Assembly: GCF_020215665.1 (NCBI RefSeq)
Contig: NZ_CP084061.1
Location: 5,051,001 to 5,115,000, forward strand
Direction: 5' to 3'
Length of the DNA: 64,000 nt
DNA from: Blautia parvula
GTDB lineage: Bacteria; Bacillota; Clostridia; Lachnospirales; Lachnospiraceae
A program made the position numbers and the translations under genes. Below, piece after piece: positions 25,707-33,682 of this stretch. Each line of letters starts with the position of its first letter. Position 1 is the stretch's first letter. Below the pieces are notes generated by a model. That model was not told the DNA's origin. It saw nothing but the letters and a program-made list of their open reading frames with translations, and searched no databases.

Positions 25707-27536
25707 TTATTTTTTATATCCTTCGCGTTTGCGCAGGCGGGAATCCAGGGTTTTCTTGCGGATTCTGAGGGACTTGGGAGTCACCTCAAGAAGTTCGTCT
25801 GTGTCAATGAACTCCAGAGCCTGCTCCAGACTCAGAACTTTGGGGGGAGTCAGCTTCAGGGCTTCGTCGGCGGAGGAGGAACGCGTGTTGGTCAGATGTT
25901 TCGTCTTACATACGTTCAGTTCGATATCCTCCGGTTTGGCGCTCTCACCGATTACCATACCGCTGTATACCTTCTCGCCGGCACCGACAAAAAGTGTACC
26001 TCTGTCCTGGGCGGAGAAGAGGCCGTAAGTAACGGTCTCGCCTGCCTCAAAGGCAATGAGGGAACCCAGCTTGCGGTAGAACATGTCGCCCTTATAAGGG
26101 GCATAGCCGTCGAAGGCAGTGTTCATGATTCCGGTGCCTTTTGTGGAGGTGAGGAAATCACCGCGGAAGCCGATCAGTCCTCTGGACGGGATATGGTATT
26201 CCAGACGGACGGTTCCGTCACTTGAGGGGCTCATGCCCTGCAGTTCACCTTTCCGTTCGTTTAATTTATTGATGATGGTTCCGGAGAATTCTTCGGGTAC
26301 ATCAATGTAGGCAATCTCGATAGGCTCCATCTTTTTGCCGCGCTCATCTTCATGGTAGATGACCTCTGCTTTGCTGACTGCGAATTCATAGCCCTCACGG
26401 CGCATGTTTTCAATCAGGACGGAGAGATGAAGCTCGCCTCGGCCTGATACTTTAAAGCAGTCAGTGCTGTCGGTATCCTCCACACGAAGGCTCACGTCAG
26501 TGTTCAGCTCGCGCATCAGGCGCTCCCTTAAATGGCGGGAAGTGATGAATTTACCTTCCTGACCTGCCAGGGGGCTGTCATTTACCAGGAAGTTCATGGA
26601 GATGGTCGGCTCGGAGATCTTCTGGAACGGAATGGCCTCAGGGTTTTCCGGTGAGCAGAGCGTATCGCCGATATGGATATCCGCAATACCGGAAATGGCT
26701 ACAATGGAACCGATGCCGGCTTCTTTTACCTCTACCTTTCCGAGTCCGTCAAATTCATAGAGCTTGCTGATCTTTACTTTTTTCTTCTTGTCCGGGTCGT
26801 GGTGGTTTAAAAGGAGTACCTCCTGGTTCACGGAGATGGTACCGTTCTCCACCTTGCCCACGCCGATACGACCTACATATTCATTGTAATCAATGGTACT
26901 GATGAGTACCTGTGTGCCTGCGTCCGGGTCTCCGGTGGGAGCGGGGATGTATTTGAGAATCGTCTCAAATAACGGCTCCATATTCTCCGGTGAGTCGGAT
27001 AAGTCCAGAACTGCATGGCCGGCTTTTGCGGAGGCATACAGGAACGGACAGTCGAGCTGGTCGTCTGAGGCATCCAAATCCATGAGAAGTTCCAGGACTT
27101 CATCAATGACTTCGTCAGGGCGTGCCTCCGGGCGGTCGATCTTATTGATACATACAATGACGTGCAGATCGAGCTCCAGAGCTTTTTTCAGTACGAATTT
27201 TGTCTGGGGCATGGCACCCTCGAAGGCATCCACCAGCAGGATAACGCCGTCCACCATTTTCAGGACACGCTCCACTTCGCCGCCGAAATCAGCATGGCCC
27301 GGTGTATCTATGATATTGATTTTTGTATCCTTATAGTAAATTGCTGTATTTTTAGAAAGTATCGTGATACCGCGCTCGCGTTCAATATCATTGGAGTCCA
27401 TGACGCGATCCTGGACCTCCTGGTTTTCGCGGAAGACACCGCTCTGTTTCAGAAGCTGATCCACCAGCGTTGTTTTGCCGTGGTCAACATGGGCAATAAT
27501 TGCTACATTTCTGATGTTTTCTCTTTTCGTTTTCAT
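25707..27536 (-). CDS. typA: Ribosome-associated translational GTPase TypA/BipA
   Basis: TypA is an EF-G-like GTPase that helps ribosome assembly and stress adaptation. The 609-residue protein has G1 AHVDHGKTT (residues 15-23), RGITI (G2), DTPGHADFGGEVER (G3) and NKIDRPEA (G4). The TypA-specific C-terminal domain has SRGLIGFRGDFLTSTKGTGIMN and KHLTNTRSSSADEA. The start at 27536 has an AGAGGT site; a longer frame lacks one. It is a single-gene unit on the - strand. Confidence 0.97.
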   Translation of the reverse strand: MKTKRENIRNVAIIAHVDHGKTTLVDQLLKQSGVFRENQEVQDRVMDSNDIERERGITILSKNTAIYYKDTKINIIDTPGHADFGGEVERVLKMVDGVILLVDAFEGAMPQTKFVLKKALELDLHVIVCINKIDRPEARPDEVIDEVLELLMDLDASDDQLDCPFLYASAKAGHAVLDLSDSPENMEPLFETILKYIPAPTGDPDAGTQVLISTIDYNEYVGRIGVGKVENGTISVNQEVLLLNHHDPDKKKKVKISKLYEFDGLGKVEVKEAGIGSIVAISGIADIHIGDTLCSPENPEAIPFQKISEPTISMNFLVNDSPLAGQEGKFITSRHLRERLMRELNTDVSLRVEDTDSTDCFKVSGRGELHLSVLIENMRREGYEFAVSKAEVIYHEDERGKKMEPIEIAYIDVPEEFSGTIINKLNERKGELQGMSPSSDGTVRLEYHIPSRGLIGFRGDFLTSTKGTGIMNTAFDGYAPYKGDMFYRKLGSLIAFEAGETVTYGLFSAQDRGTLFVGAGEKVYSGMVIGESAKPEDIELNVCKTKHLTNTRSSSADEALKLTPPKVLSLEQALEFIDTDELLEVTPKSLRIRKKTLDSRLRKREGYKK

Positions 27537-27732
27537 AAATAACCTCTTTTCTAAAGGAAAAACCGCTGATTTACGGCTAAATCCAGTCACATTTTATCAC
27601 ACTTATGAGTAAATACAAAGCAGAAATAAATATTTTTTCAAAAAAAATAAAAAAAGTTGTTCTAAAAAAAGTATAGCCAGAATAAATATGATATAGACAA
27701 AATACAAGTCAGAGGAAGGGGTAAATAATTCA

Positions 27733-28368
27733 ATGGCAGATAAAATAATTGAAAACAATCAGGTATCCATCATGGGAGCCATCGCATCGGAGTTCGAGAA
27801 AAGTCACGAGGTATATGGGGAAGGATTTTACATGGTGGATGTGCTGGTCAAGCGTTTGAGCGGTTCCGAGGACAAAATACCGCTTATGGTTTCCGAGAGA
27901 CTGGTGGATGTGACACAGAGCTATATCGGCGAGTACATACAAGTGCAGGGTCAGTTCCGCTCCTACAACAGGCATGAGGAGAAGAAAAACCGGCTGGTTC
28001 TCTCTGTGTTCGTGCGGGAACTGACCTTTGTGGAGGAAGAGGACGAATCCATAGAGACCAATCTCATCGAACTCAATGGATATATCTGTAAGCCTCCGGT
28101 CCACCGCATGACTCCGCTGGGCAGGGAAATTGCAGACATCCTGCTGGCTGTCAACCGGCCTTACGGAAAATCCGACTACATACCGTGTATCTGCTGGGGC
28201 AGAAACGCTAATTTCGCCAAATCCTTCGAGGTGGGCGGACGCCTGCATATCTGGGGCAGGATCCAGAGCAGGGAATATATTAAGAAGCTGAGTGAGACAG
28301 ACACAGAAAAGCGGATCGCCTACGAGGTGTCCGTAAGCAAGCTGGAGTATGGGGAGACATACAGCTAA
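27733..28368 (+). CDS. Tandem OB-fold, SSB-like protein
   Basis: This 211-residue protein seems to contain two single-stranded-DNA-binding-type OB folds. The first (about 8-105) has QVSIMGAIASEFEKSHEVYGEGFYMVDVLVKR-type strands. The second (about 115-208) has NLIELNGYICKPPVHRMTPLGREIADILLAVNR and YIPCICWGRNANFAK, which strongly resemble SSB/PriB. It lacks the acidic C-terminal tail of true SSB, so it is not the main replication SSB. Related proteins are common in Lachnospiraceae. DNA binding is inferred. It stands alone, upstream of cobO. Confidence 0.75.
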   Translation: MADKIIENNQVSIMGAIASEFEKSHEVYGEGFYMVDVLVKRLSGSEDKIPLMVSERLVDVTQSYIGEYIQVQGQFRSYNRHEEKKNRLVLSVFVRELTFVEEEDESIETNLIELNGYICKPPVHRMTPLGREIADILLAVNRPYGKSDYIPCICWGRNANFAKSFEVGGRLHIWGRIQSREYIKKLSETDTEKRIAYEVSVSKLEYGETYS

Positions 28369-28496
28369 AACGGCAGAATGACTGCCTCCGAAATAAAAGA
28401 AGCCTGAGATTCCAATATTGCATTATTTGGCCATGTGTAGTAATATATACACAACTCTTAAATAAAGCGTCATAGAATCCGCAAGAGGTGTAATGT

Positions 28497-28985
28497 ATGG
28501 AAAATGAAGGATTAGTGCAGATATACTGTGGACCCGGCAAGGGCAAAACCAGTGTGGCCATCGGGCAGGCAATACGCGCTGTCGGCCACGGGAAGACTGC
28601 CATTGTCATTCAGTGCCTGAAAGGAAGAGCAACTTCCGAACTGGATTACCTTTCTGTTCTGGAACCGAATGTAAGACTGTTCCGGTTTGAGAAGAAGGAT
28701 AAGTATTACGAAGACCTGACCGACGAAGAGAAGCAGGAAGAGAACTGCAATATCAGGAATGGCCTTAACTATGCCAGAAAGGTATTGGTTACGCAGGAAT
28801 GCGACATGCTGATTCTGGACGAAATTCTGGGAGCAGTGGAATTCGGTATTATAACCGAGGAAGAGGTGGAGGAACTGATCCGGACCAAGGATGAGGAGAC
28901 AGAGCTGATCCTGACCGGAAATGTGGTTCCGGACCGTCTGAGGGAGGCAGCCGACAGGGTGGTTTCTCTGGAGGTTATAAAATAA
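28497..28985 (+). CDS. cobO: Cob(I)alamin adenosyltransferase, CobA/CobO/BtuR type
   Basis: The enzyme transfers the adenosyl group of ATP to corrinoid cobalt, forming adenosylcobalamin precursors. The 162-residue P-loop protein has GPGKGKT (12-18), VIQCLKGR, a Walker B-like MLILDEILGAVEFG, and LILTGNVVPDRLREAADRV near the C-terminus. The length is a little short but normal for Clostridia. No other cobalamin genes are adjacent, so it may serve corrinoid salvage. It lies 76 bp before dapA. Confidence 0.92.
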   Translation: MENEGLVQIYCGPGKGKTSVAIGQAIRAVGHGKTAIVIQCLKGRATSELDYLSVLEPNVRLFRFEKKDKYYEDLTDEEKQEENCNIRNGLNYARKVLVTQECDMLILDEILGAVEFGIITEEEVEELIRTKDEETELILTGNVVPDRLREAADRVVSLEVIK

Positions 28986-29061
28986 AGGCTGCGCAGGCAG
29001 CCCAAAAGTTGCAGTTGACACAGGAAGAAAAAGCAGGAATGCAGACATAAGGAGGAGAAAA

Positions 29062-29952
29062 ATGGCTATTTTTACAGGTGCAGGTGTGGCGATCGTTACA
29101 CCTATGAAAGAAAATGGTGATGTAAATTTTGAAAAACTGGGAGAAATCCTGGAGGAACAGATTCAAGAGGGAACGGATTCCATTGTAATCTGCGGAACTA
29201 CAGGAGAGTCTTCCACACTCACCCATGAAGAACATCTGGAGACCATTAAATACACAATCGACAAAGTGAATAAGAGGATCCCGGTAATCGCAGGAACCGG
29301 CTCCAACTGTACGGAGACAGCGATCTACTTATCCACAGAAGCTGAAAAGTATGGTGCAGACGGAGTTCTTCTTGTAACTCCTTACTATAATAAGGCTACT
29401 CAGAAGGGCCTCATTGAACATTACACGAAAATTGCCAATTCTATCAAGATTCCGGTGATCCTCTACAATGTGCCGAGCCGTACCGGCATTAATATCCAGC
29501 CTAAGACGGTTGCATATCTGGTGGAACATGTGGAGAATATTGTAGGTATCAAGGAAGCTTCCGGTGACATCGCGCAGGTTGCTGAGATGGCTGCCCTGAC
29601 AAGAGGAAAGCTTGATATCTATTCCGGAAACGACAACCAGATCGTACCGCTTCTTTCCCTGGGCGGAAAAGGTGTTATCTCTGTGCTTTCCAACGTTGCA
29701 CCGAGATTCACACATGATATGGTAGCAAAATATTTGAACGGAGACATAAAGGAGAGCTGTGATATGCAGCTTGATGCCATGCCTTTGATCAACGCTCTGT
29801 TCTCGGAAGTTAACCCGATCCCTGTAAAAGCCGCCATGAATCTTATGGGCATGGAGGTAGGTCCGCTTCGCTCACCGCTGACTGAGATGGAGGAGGCCAA
29901 CAAGGAAAAACTGAAAGAGGAAATGGTAAAGTTTGGTCTGAAGCTGGCATAA
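29062..29952 (+). CDS. dapA: 4-hydroxy-tetrahydrodipicolinate synthase
   Basis: DapA condenses pyruvate with aspartate semialdehyde, the first step of the lysine/diaminopimelate branch. The 296-residue TIM barrel has GTTGES, LLVTPYYNK, the catalytic tyrosine Y135 in YNVPSRTG and the Schiff-base lysine K164 in GIKEASGD. The AGGAGG site at 29050 supports ATG 29062. dapB follows after 75 bp, consistent with an operon. Confidence 0.97.
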   Translation: MAIFTGAGVAIVTPMKENGDVNFEKLGEILEEQIQEGTDSIVICGTTGESSTLTHEEHLETIKYTIDKVNKRIPVIAGTGSNCTETAIYLSTEAEKYGADGVLLVTPYYNKATQKGLIEHYTKIANSIKIPVILYNVPSRTGINIQPKTVAYLVEHVENIVGIKEASGDIAQVAEMAALTRGKLDIYSGNDNQIVPLLSLGGKGVISVLSNVAPRFTHDMVAKYLNGDIKESCDMQLDAMPLINALFSEVNPIPVKAAMNLMGMEVGPLRSPLTEMEEANKEKLKEEMVKFGLKLA

Positions 29953-30027
29953 ACCAAACCATATCCGATTCGTAAAAAGACGGTAACTGTGAAGACCTGT
30001 GAAATCGTTACGAAAGAGGAATAAAAG

Positions 30028-30786
30028 ATGATCAGAATAATTATGAGCGGCTGCAACGGCCATATGGGTCAGGTCATATCCGGACTTGTGAAGGATGACC
30101 CGGAGGCAGAGATTGTGGCAGGCATTGACCTTGTAGATAACCGTGACAACGGATATCCGGTGTTCACGAATATAAATGACTGTGATGTGCAGGCGGATGC
30201 CATGATCGATTTTTCTTCCGCCAAAGCCACGGAAGCTGTCCTGGCCTACTGTACGGCTAAGAAGCTGCCTCTGGTTCTGTGCACCACAGGGCTTAGCGAA
30301 GAGCAGCTTGCACAGGTGGCGAAGGCTTCCGAGAGCACAGCAGTGCTTCGCTCTGCCAATATGTCCCTGGGTATCAATACGCTTCTGAAGCTGGTGCAGG
30401 AGGCCGCAAAGGTTCTGGCCGGTGCCGGCTTTGATATGGAGATTGTAGAGAAGCATCACAACCAGAAGGTAGACGCGCCCAGCGGGACAGCGCTGGCACT
30501 GGCAGACAGCCTGAATGAGGCTATGGACAACCAGTACCACTATGTATATGACAGGAGCCAGACGCGCGAGAAGCGTGACGCTAAGGAAATCGGTCTGTCT
30601 GCTGTCCGCGGAGGCAGCATCGTGGGAGAACACGAGGTGATCTTCGCAGGTCCGGATGAGGTGATCGAATTCAAGCACACAGCCTATTCAAAAGCCGTAT
30701 TCGGCAAAGGCGCTGTGGAGGCTGCCAAGTTCCTGAAGGGAAAAGGCCCGGGCATGTACAACATGAGCAATGTGATCAATGGATGA
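30028..30786 (+). CDS. dapB: 4-hydroxy-tetrahydrodipicolinate reductase
   Basis: DapB reduces the DapA product with NAD(P)H on the way to lysine and the peptidoglycan cross-link residue. The 252-residue protein has the nucleotide-binding GCNGHMGQV, the signature EKHHNQKVDAPSGTAL with its catalytic His and Lys, and RGGSIVGEHEV. The length is normal. It forms a unit with dapA and ends before a clear terminator. Confidence 0.97.
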   Translation: MIRIIMSGCNGHMGQVISGLVKDDPEAEIVAGIDLVDNRDNGYPVFTNINDCDVQADAMIDFSSAKATEAVLAYCTAKKLPLVLCTTGLSEEQLAQVAKASESTAVLRSANMSLGINTLLKLVQEAAKVLAGAGFDMEIVEKHHNQKVDAPSGTALALADSLNEAMDNQYHYVYDRSQTREKRDAKEIGLSAVRGGSIVGEHEVIFAGPDEVIEFKHTAYSKAVFGKGAVEAAKFLKGKGPGMYNMSNVING

Positions 30787-30845
30787 TTTATAACGGCAGG
30801 TGTATACTGCCGCTGTTGTGGACGCATTTTTAAAATTAAATTTTG

Positions 30846-30895
30846 AACCGCCGTAAGACTGTACAGATGCAGTGTTGTTTTACGGCGGTTTTTCC
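30846..30895 (+). terminator. Terminator after dapB
   Basis: AACCGCCGTAA pairs perfectly with TTACGGCGGTT around a loop of about 22 bases and is followed by T-rich sequence. Confidence 0.75.
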
Positions 30896-31016
30896 ATTTT
30901 CTCCGGTATATGCGCGCATACATAAATTCTCACGGAAACGCACATATTAATCGTGACAGTAAAAGGTGCGAGGTGCCTTTTATCGTTAAGTACAAAGAGG
31001 AAAAGGAGAAACAACC

Positions 31017-31478
31017 ATGCGTAAGATGAAGAAACTTTTATTAAGTGTCCTTCTGGCAGGTGTACTGTGCATGACAGCCGGCTGCGGTGCCACAGACAAT
31101 GGCGGCAGCAACGCAGCCACAGAGGACAGCAAAGCCGGTGACAACAAAGCCGGTGACAATAACGCCGGTGACAACAAAGCCGGTGACAACAAGGCAGGCG
31201 ACAACAAGGCAGACGACAACAAGAACGGAAACAAGGACGCCAATACCAATGATAACGGCGCAGCCAATGACACAGGTACAGGAAGCGGAGAGGCCGGCAC
31301 AGGCGACGGCATGGTAGGCGACCTGGGAGAAGACATCAAAGACGGTGTGGAAGACCTGGGCGATGATGTGAGAAACGGAGCAGAGGATGTAGGCGATGCA
31401 GTGGAAAATAACGCTGGCAATGCCACAGACAACAATACCGGAAATAATACCAACAATACGACCACAAACACTCCGTAA
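31017..31478 (+). CDS. Repeat-rich lipoprotein of unknown function
   Basis: This is a 153-residue predicted lipoprotein: KMKKLLLSVLLAGVLCMTAGC forms a signal peptide with lipobox TAGC. The mature part is low-complexity. It has about seven copies of a five-residue unit, AGDNK, with variants (residues about 42-75), then an Asn/Thr/Gly stretch, an amphipathic acidic segment (DLGEDIKDGVEDLGDDVRNG), and an Asn/Thr tail. No catalytic motif is seen. It may be a surface spacer or stress lipoprotein. An AAAGGAG site precedes ATG 31017. The 15-bp DNA repeat may vary in copy number between strains. Confidence 0.75.
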   Translation: MRKMKKLLLSVLLAGVLCMTAGCGATDNGGSNAATEDSKAGDNKAGDNNAGDNKAGDNKAGDNKADDNKNGNKDANTNDNGAANDTGTGSGEAGTGDGMVGDLGEDIKDGVEDLGDDVRNGAEDVGDAVENNAGNATDNNTGNNTNNTTTNTP

Positions 31479-31600
31479 TCTTTGTATGCGGCAGATACAC
31501 CGGGAAACCGGGTATCTGCCACTACATATAGTATATGGAAAAGTAAGGAAACAATACTCTATACAAAAAACTTATAAAGGTTAAAATTTTCTAAAAACTG

Positions 31601-31629
31601 TTGAACAAACGCGGGAATATTGATATAAT
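31601..31629 (+). promoter_or_regulatory. Strong promoter of hpf
   Basis: TTGAAC (31601-31606) and TATAAT (31624-31629) are 17 bp apart, close to the vegetative sigma consensus. Confidence 0.75.
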
Positions 31630-31687
31630 AAGAATACATTACAGGAGTAAAGGTCCTGTAAAATACACGTTAAAGGGGTTGGACATC

Positions 31688-32227
31688 ATGAAGTTTATTA
31701 TAAGCGGAAGAAACATCGATATTACGGACGGATTAAGAAGTGCGGTAGAGGACAAGCTTGGAAAGCTGGAAAAATTCTTCACAGATGACACCGAGATTCA
31801 TGTAACACTGAGCGTAGAAAAAGAACGTCAGAAAATTGAGGTGACTATTCCAGTAAAAGGTAATATCATCCGCTCTGAACAGGTGAGCAACGATATGTAT
31901 GTCTCCATCGACCTGGTAGAAGAAATCATCGAAAGACAGTTACGTAAATATAGGAAAAAAATCATCGACAAAAAACAAAACGCAGGAACCTTCCAGCAGG
32001 CATTTATCGAGAAGGATTTTGAAGATGAGAACACCAATGAGATTAAGATCATCCGTACCAAGAAATTCGGATTCAAACCCATGTATCCGGAAGACGCATG
32101 TGTACAGATGGAACTTCTGGGACACAACTTCTTCGTATTTTTGAATGCTGAGACGGAAGAAGTGAATGTTGTCTATAAGAGAAAAGGAAATACTTACGGA
32201 CTGATCGAGCCGGATTTTAGTGAATGA
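31688..32227 (+). CDS. hpf: Ribosome hibernation promoting factor, long form
   Basis: Long HPF binds the 30S subunit and pairs ribosomes into inactive 100S dimers in stationary phase. The 179-residue protein has the N-terminal ribosome-binding domain (KFIISGRNIDITDGLRSAVEDKLGKLEKFF) and the C-terminal dimerisation domain (IKIIRTKKFGFKPMYPEDACVQMELLGHNFFVFLNAETEEVNVVYKRK). ATG 31688 follows an AAGGGGT site. A perfect terminator follows. Confidence 0.96.
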   Translation: MKFIISGRNIDITDGLRSAVEDKLGKLEKFFTDDTEIHVTLSVEKERQKIEVTIPVKGNIIRSEQVSNDMYVSIDLVEEIIERQLRKYRKKIIDKKQNAGTFQQAFIEKDFEDENTNEIKIIRTKKFGFKPMYPEDACVQMELLGHNFFVFLNAETEEVNVVYKRKGNTYGLIEPDFSE

Positions 32228-32242
32228 TCAGTAAGTAATAAA

Positions 32243-32272
32243 AAGGCTTCGGAGAAATCCGAAGCCTTTTTT
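32243..32272 (+). terminator. Terminator after hpf
   Basis: AAGGCTTCGGA pairs with TCCGAAGCCTT around GAAA and a T-run follows. Confidence 0.85.
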
Positions 32273-32291
32273 GACGGAAACATTGGTAAGA

Positions 32292-33641
32292 TTATTTTGA
32301 AATATTAAATTCAGCCGTCTCCTGAGCGGTCTTAAGTTCATCATCCAATGAAGCGTTCTCCTGTATGACATTTGAAAGAGCAGTGCACATGGCATCCCTG
32401 GCATCGTAGTAGAAGGGGCTGGTTACACTGGATGGGATCTCAGAGGAATATTCAACAATTTTTTTGTAAATAGCATCATTGCCAAAAAAGTCAACAGGCT
32501 GTTCATAAATTGATGATTCCCCGGCAGGCAGCCATGTAGACAGAGCGCCTTTGGACAGGATGTCATCGTAAAGTTCCTGACTTCCTGCAAAAGTAGATTT
32601 AAAGAAATCCTGAGCCAGTTTTTTGTTTTGACATTGGGAGGTGATCGCCCATGTTGAACCGCCGTTGCTGGAATAATTAGTTGCGTTTGGTGCGCTGTCA
32701 AGGCGCGGAAGGTTGGTTACAGCCCATTTTCCTGACTGGTCTTCTTTGGCTTCAACGGAAGCTATGATCCAGCAGCCATTCATGGCGCTTGCAACAGTGC
32801 CGTTGTTGATGGAGGCAATATACTGGTCCCAGCCGGGCATTTCTTCCAGGGTTTTGTCCTTTACCATCTGTACATAGATTGACATACATTCTTTTAGGAC
32901 ATCATTCTGATCCAGATTCGGGCTTCCATCTTCCAGGAAGAGCGAGGCTCCGCAGGACTGCAGCATCATCATAATGATATCAGGAGTTGCGGATTTTGCC
33001 GTAAGCATAGGCTGTCCTGTCTTCTCTTTTACTATTTTAGCTTTTTCCATATAATCAGACCATGTAATATCTGTAAAATCTTCCACTGTGAATCCGGCCT
33101 GTTCCAGATAATCCGTGCGTATGCAGTTAACAGCAGTTCCGCTGTCAAAAGGGATTCCCATATTTTTTCCGTTTACTATGGAGTAAGAGGTCTTGGCTGC
33201 GGAAAACTGGGAGAAATCAATACCTGAGTCTGTTAAATCGGTAAAAATTTCGGGATAATTCTGTGCAAATTTCTGAAAAGAGGCATCCTGAATCAGGAAT
33301 ATGTCCGGCAGAGCGTCCAGCTCCCCTGCGTTAGCAATAGTGGTAAGTTTTGTCTCAATATCCTGGGACTCAATTTCTGTAATATCCACATGAAAACCCT
33401 CGTGTCCGTCTGCTGCGTATAATTCGGCGGCTTTATTGATGGCGTAAATGTTAAAGTTGGGGTCCCATGTCCAGACTGTCAATGTATTGTCAGCAGAAAT
33501 ATTTGAAGTGTTTTCTTCCGGGGTATCACTATTTGAAGTGTTTTCTTCCGGGGCGGATGACGGAGCCGGTTTTTTGCCGCAGGATGATGCTGAAAAAACC
33601 ATAAGACCGGTGAGTATGACTGCGATTATTTTTCTTTTCAT
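32292..33641 (-). CDS. Sugar ABC transporter substrate-binding lipoprotein (orphan)
   Basis: This 449-residue protein is a cluster-B (MalE/UgpB-like, SBP_bac_1) solute-binding lipoprotein. The signal peptide ends in the lipobox SASSC. A short duplicated linker (EENTSN repeated) follows. The binding fold includes TLTVWTWDPNFN, LPDIFLIQDASFQKFA, NGKNMGIPFDSGTAVNCIRTD and a late SSNGGSTWAITSQC. It lies 41 bp after the GH42 gene on the same strand, so it probably binds galacto-oligosaccharides. No permease or ATPase gene is next to it; these must lie elsewhere. A TAGGAGG site precedes the start. Confidence 0.9.
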   Translation of the reverse strand: MKRKIIAVILTGLMVFSASSCGKKPAPSSAPEENTSNSDTPEENTSNISADNTLTVWTWDPNFNIYAINKAAELYAADGHEGFHVDITEIESQDIETKLTTIANAGELDALPDIFLIQDASFQKFAQNYPEIFTDLTDSGIDFSQFSAAKTSYSIVNGKNMGIPFDSGTAVNCIRTDYLEQAGFTVEDFTDITWSDYMEKAKIVKEKTGQPMLTAKSATPDIIMMMLQSCGASLFLEDGSPNLDQNDVLKECMSIYVQMVKDKTLEEMPGWDQYIASINNGTVASAMNGCWIIASVEAKEDQSGKWAVTNLPRLDSAPNATNYSSNGGSTWAITSQCQNKKLAQDFFKSTFAGSQELYDDILSKGALSTWLPAGESSIYEQPVDFFGNDAIYKKIVEYSSEIPSSVTSPFYYDARDAMCTALSNVIQENASLDDELKTAQETAEFNISK

Positions 33642-33682
33642 TGTAAAAACCTCCTATCTCTACAACAAATATCCGTTTTTAG

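Noticed and set aside
31130-31220. Possible CRISPR-like array
   Set aside because: The repeats are direct in-frame 15-bp units without spacers.
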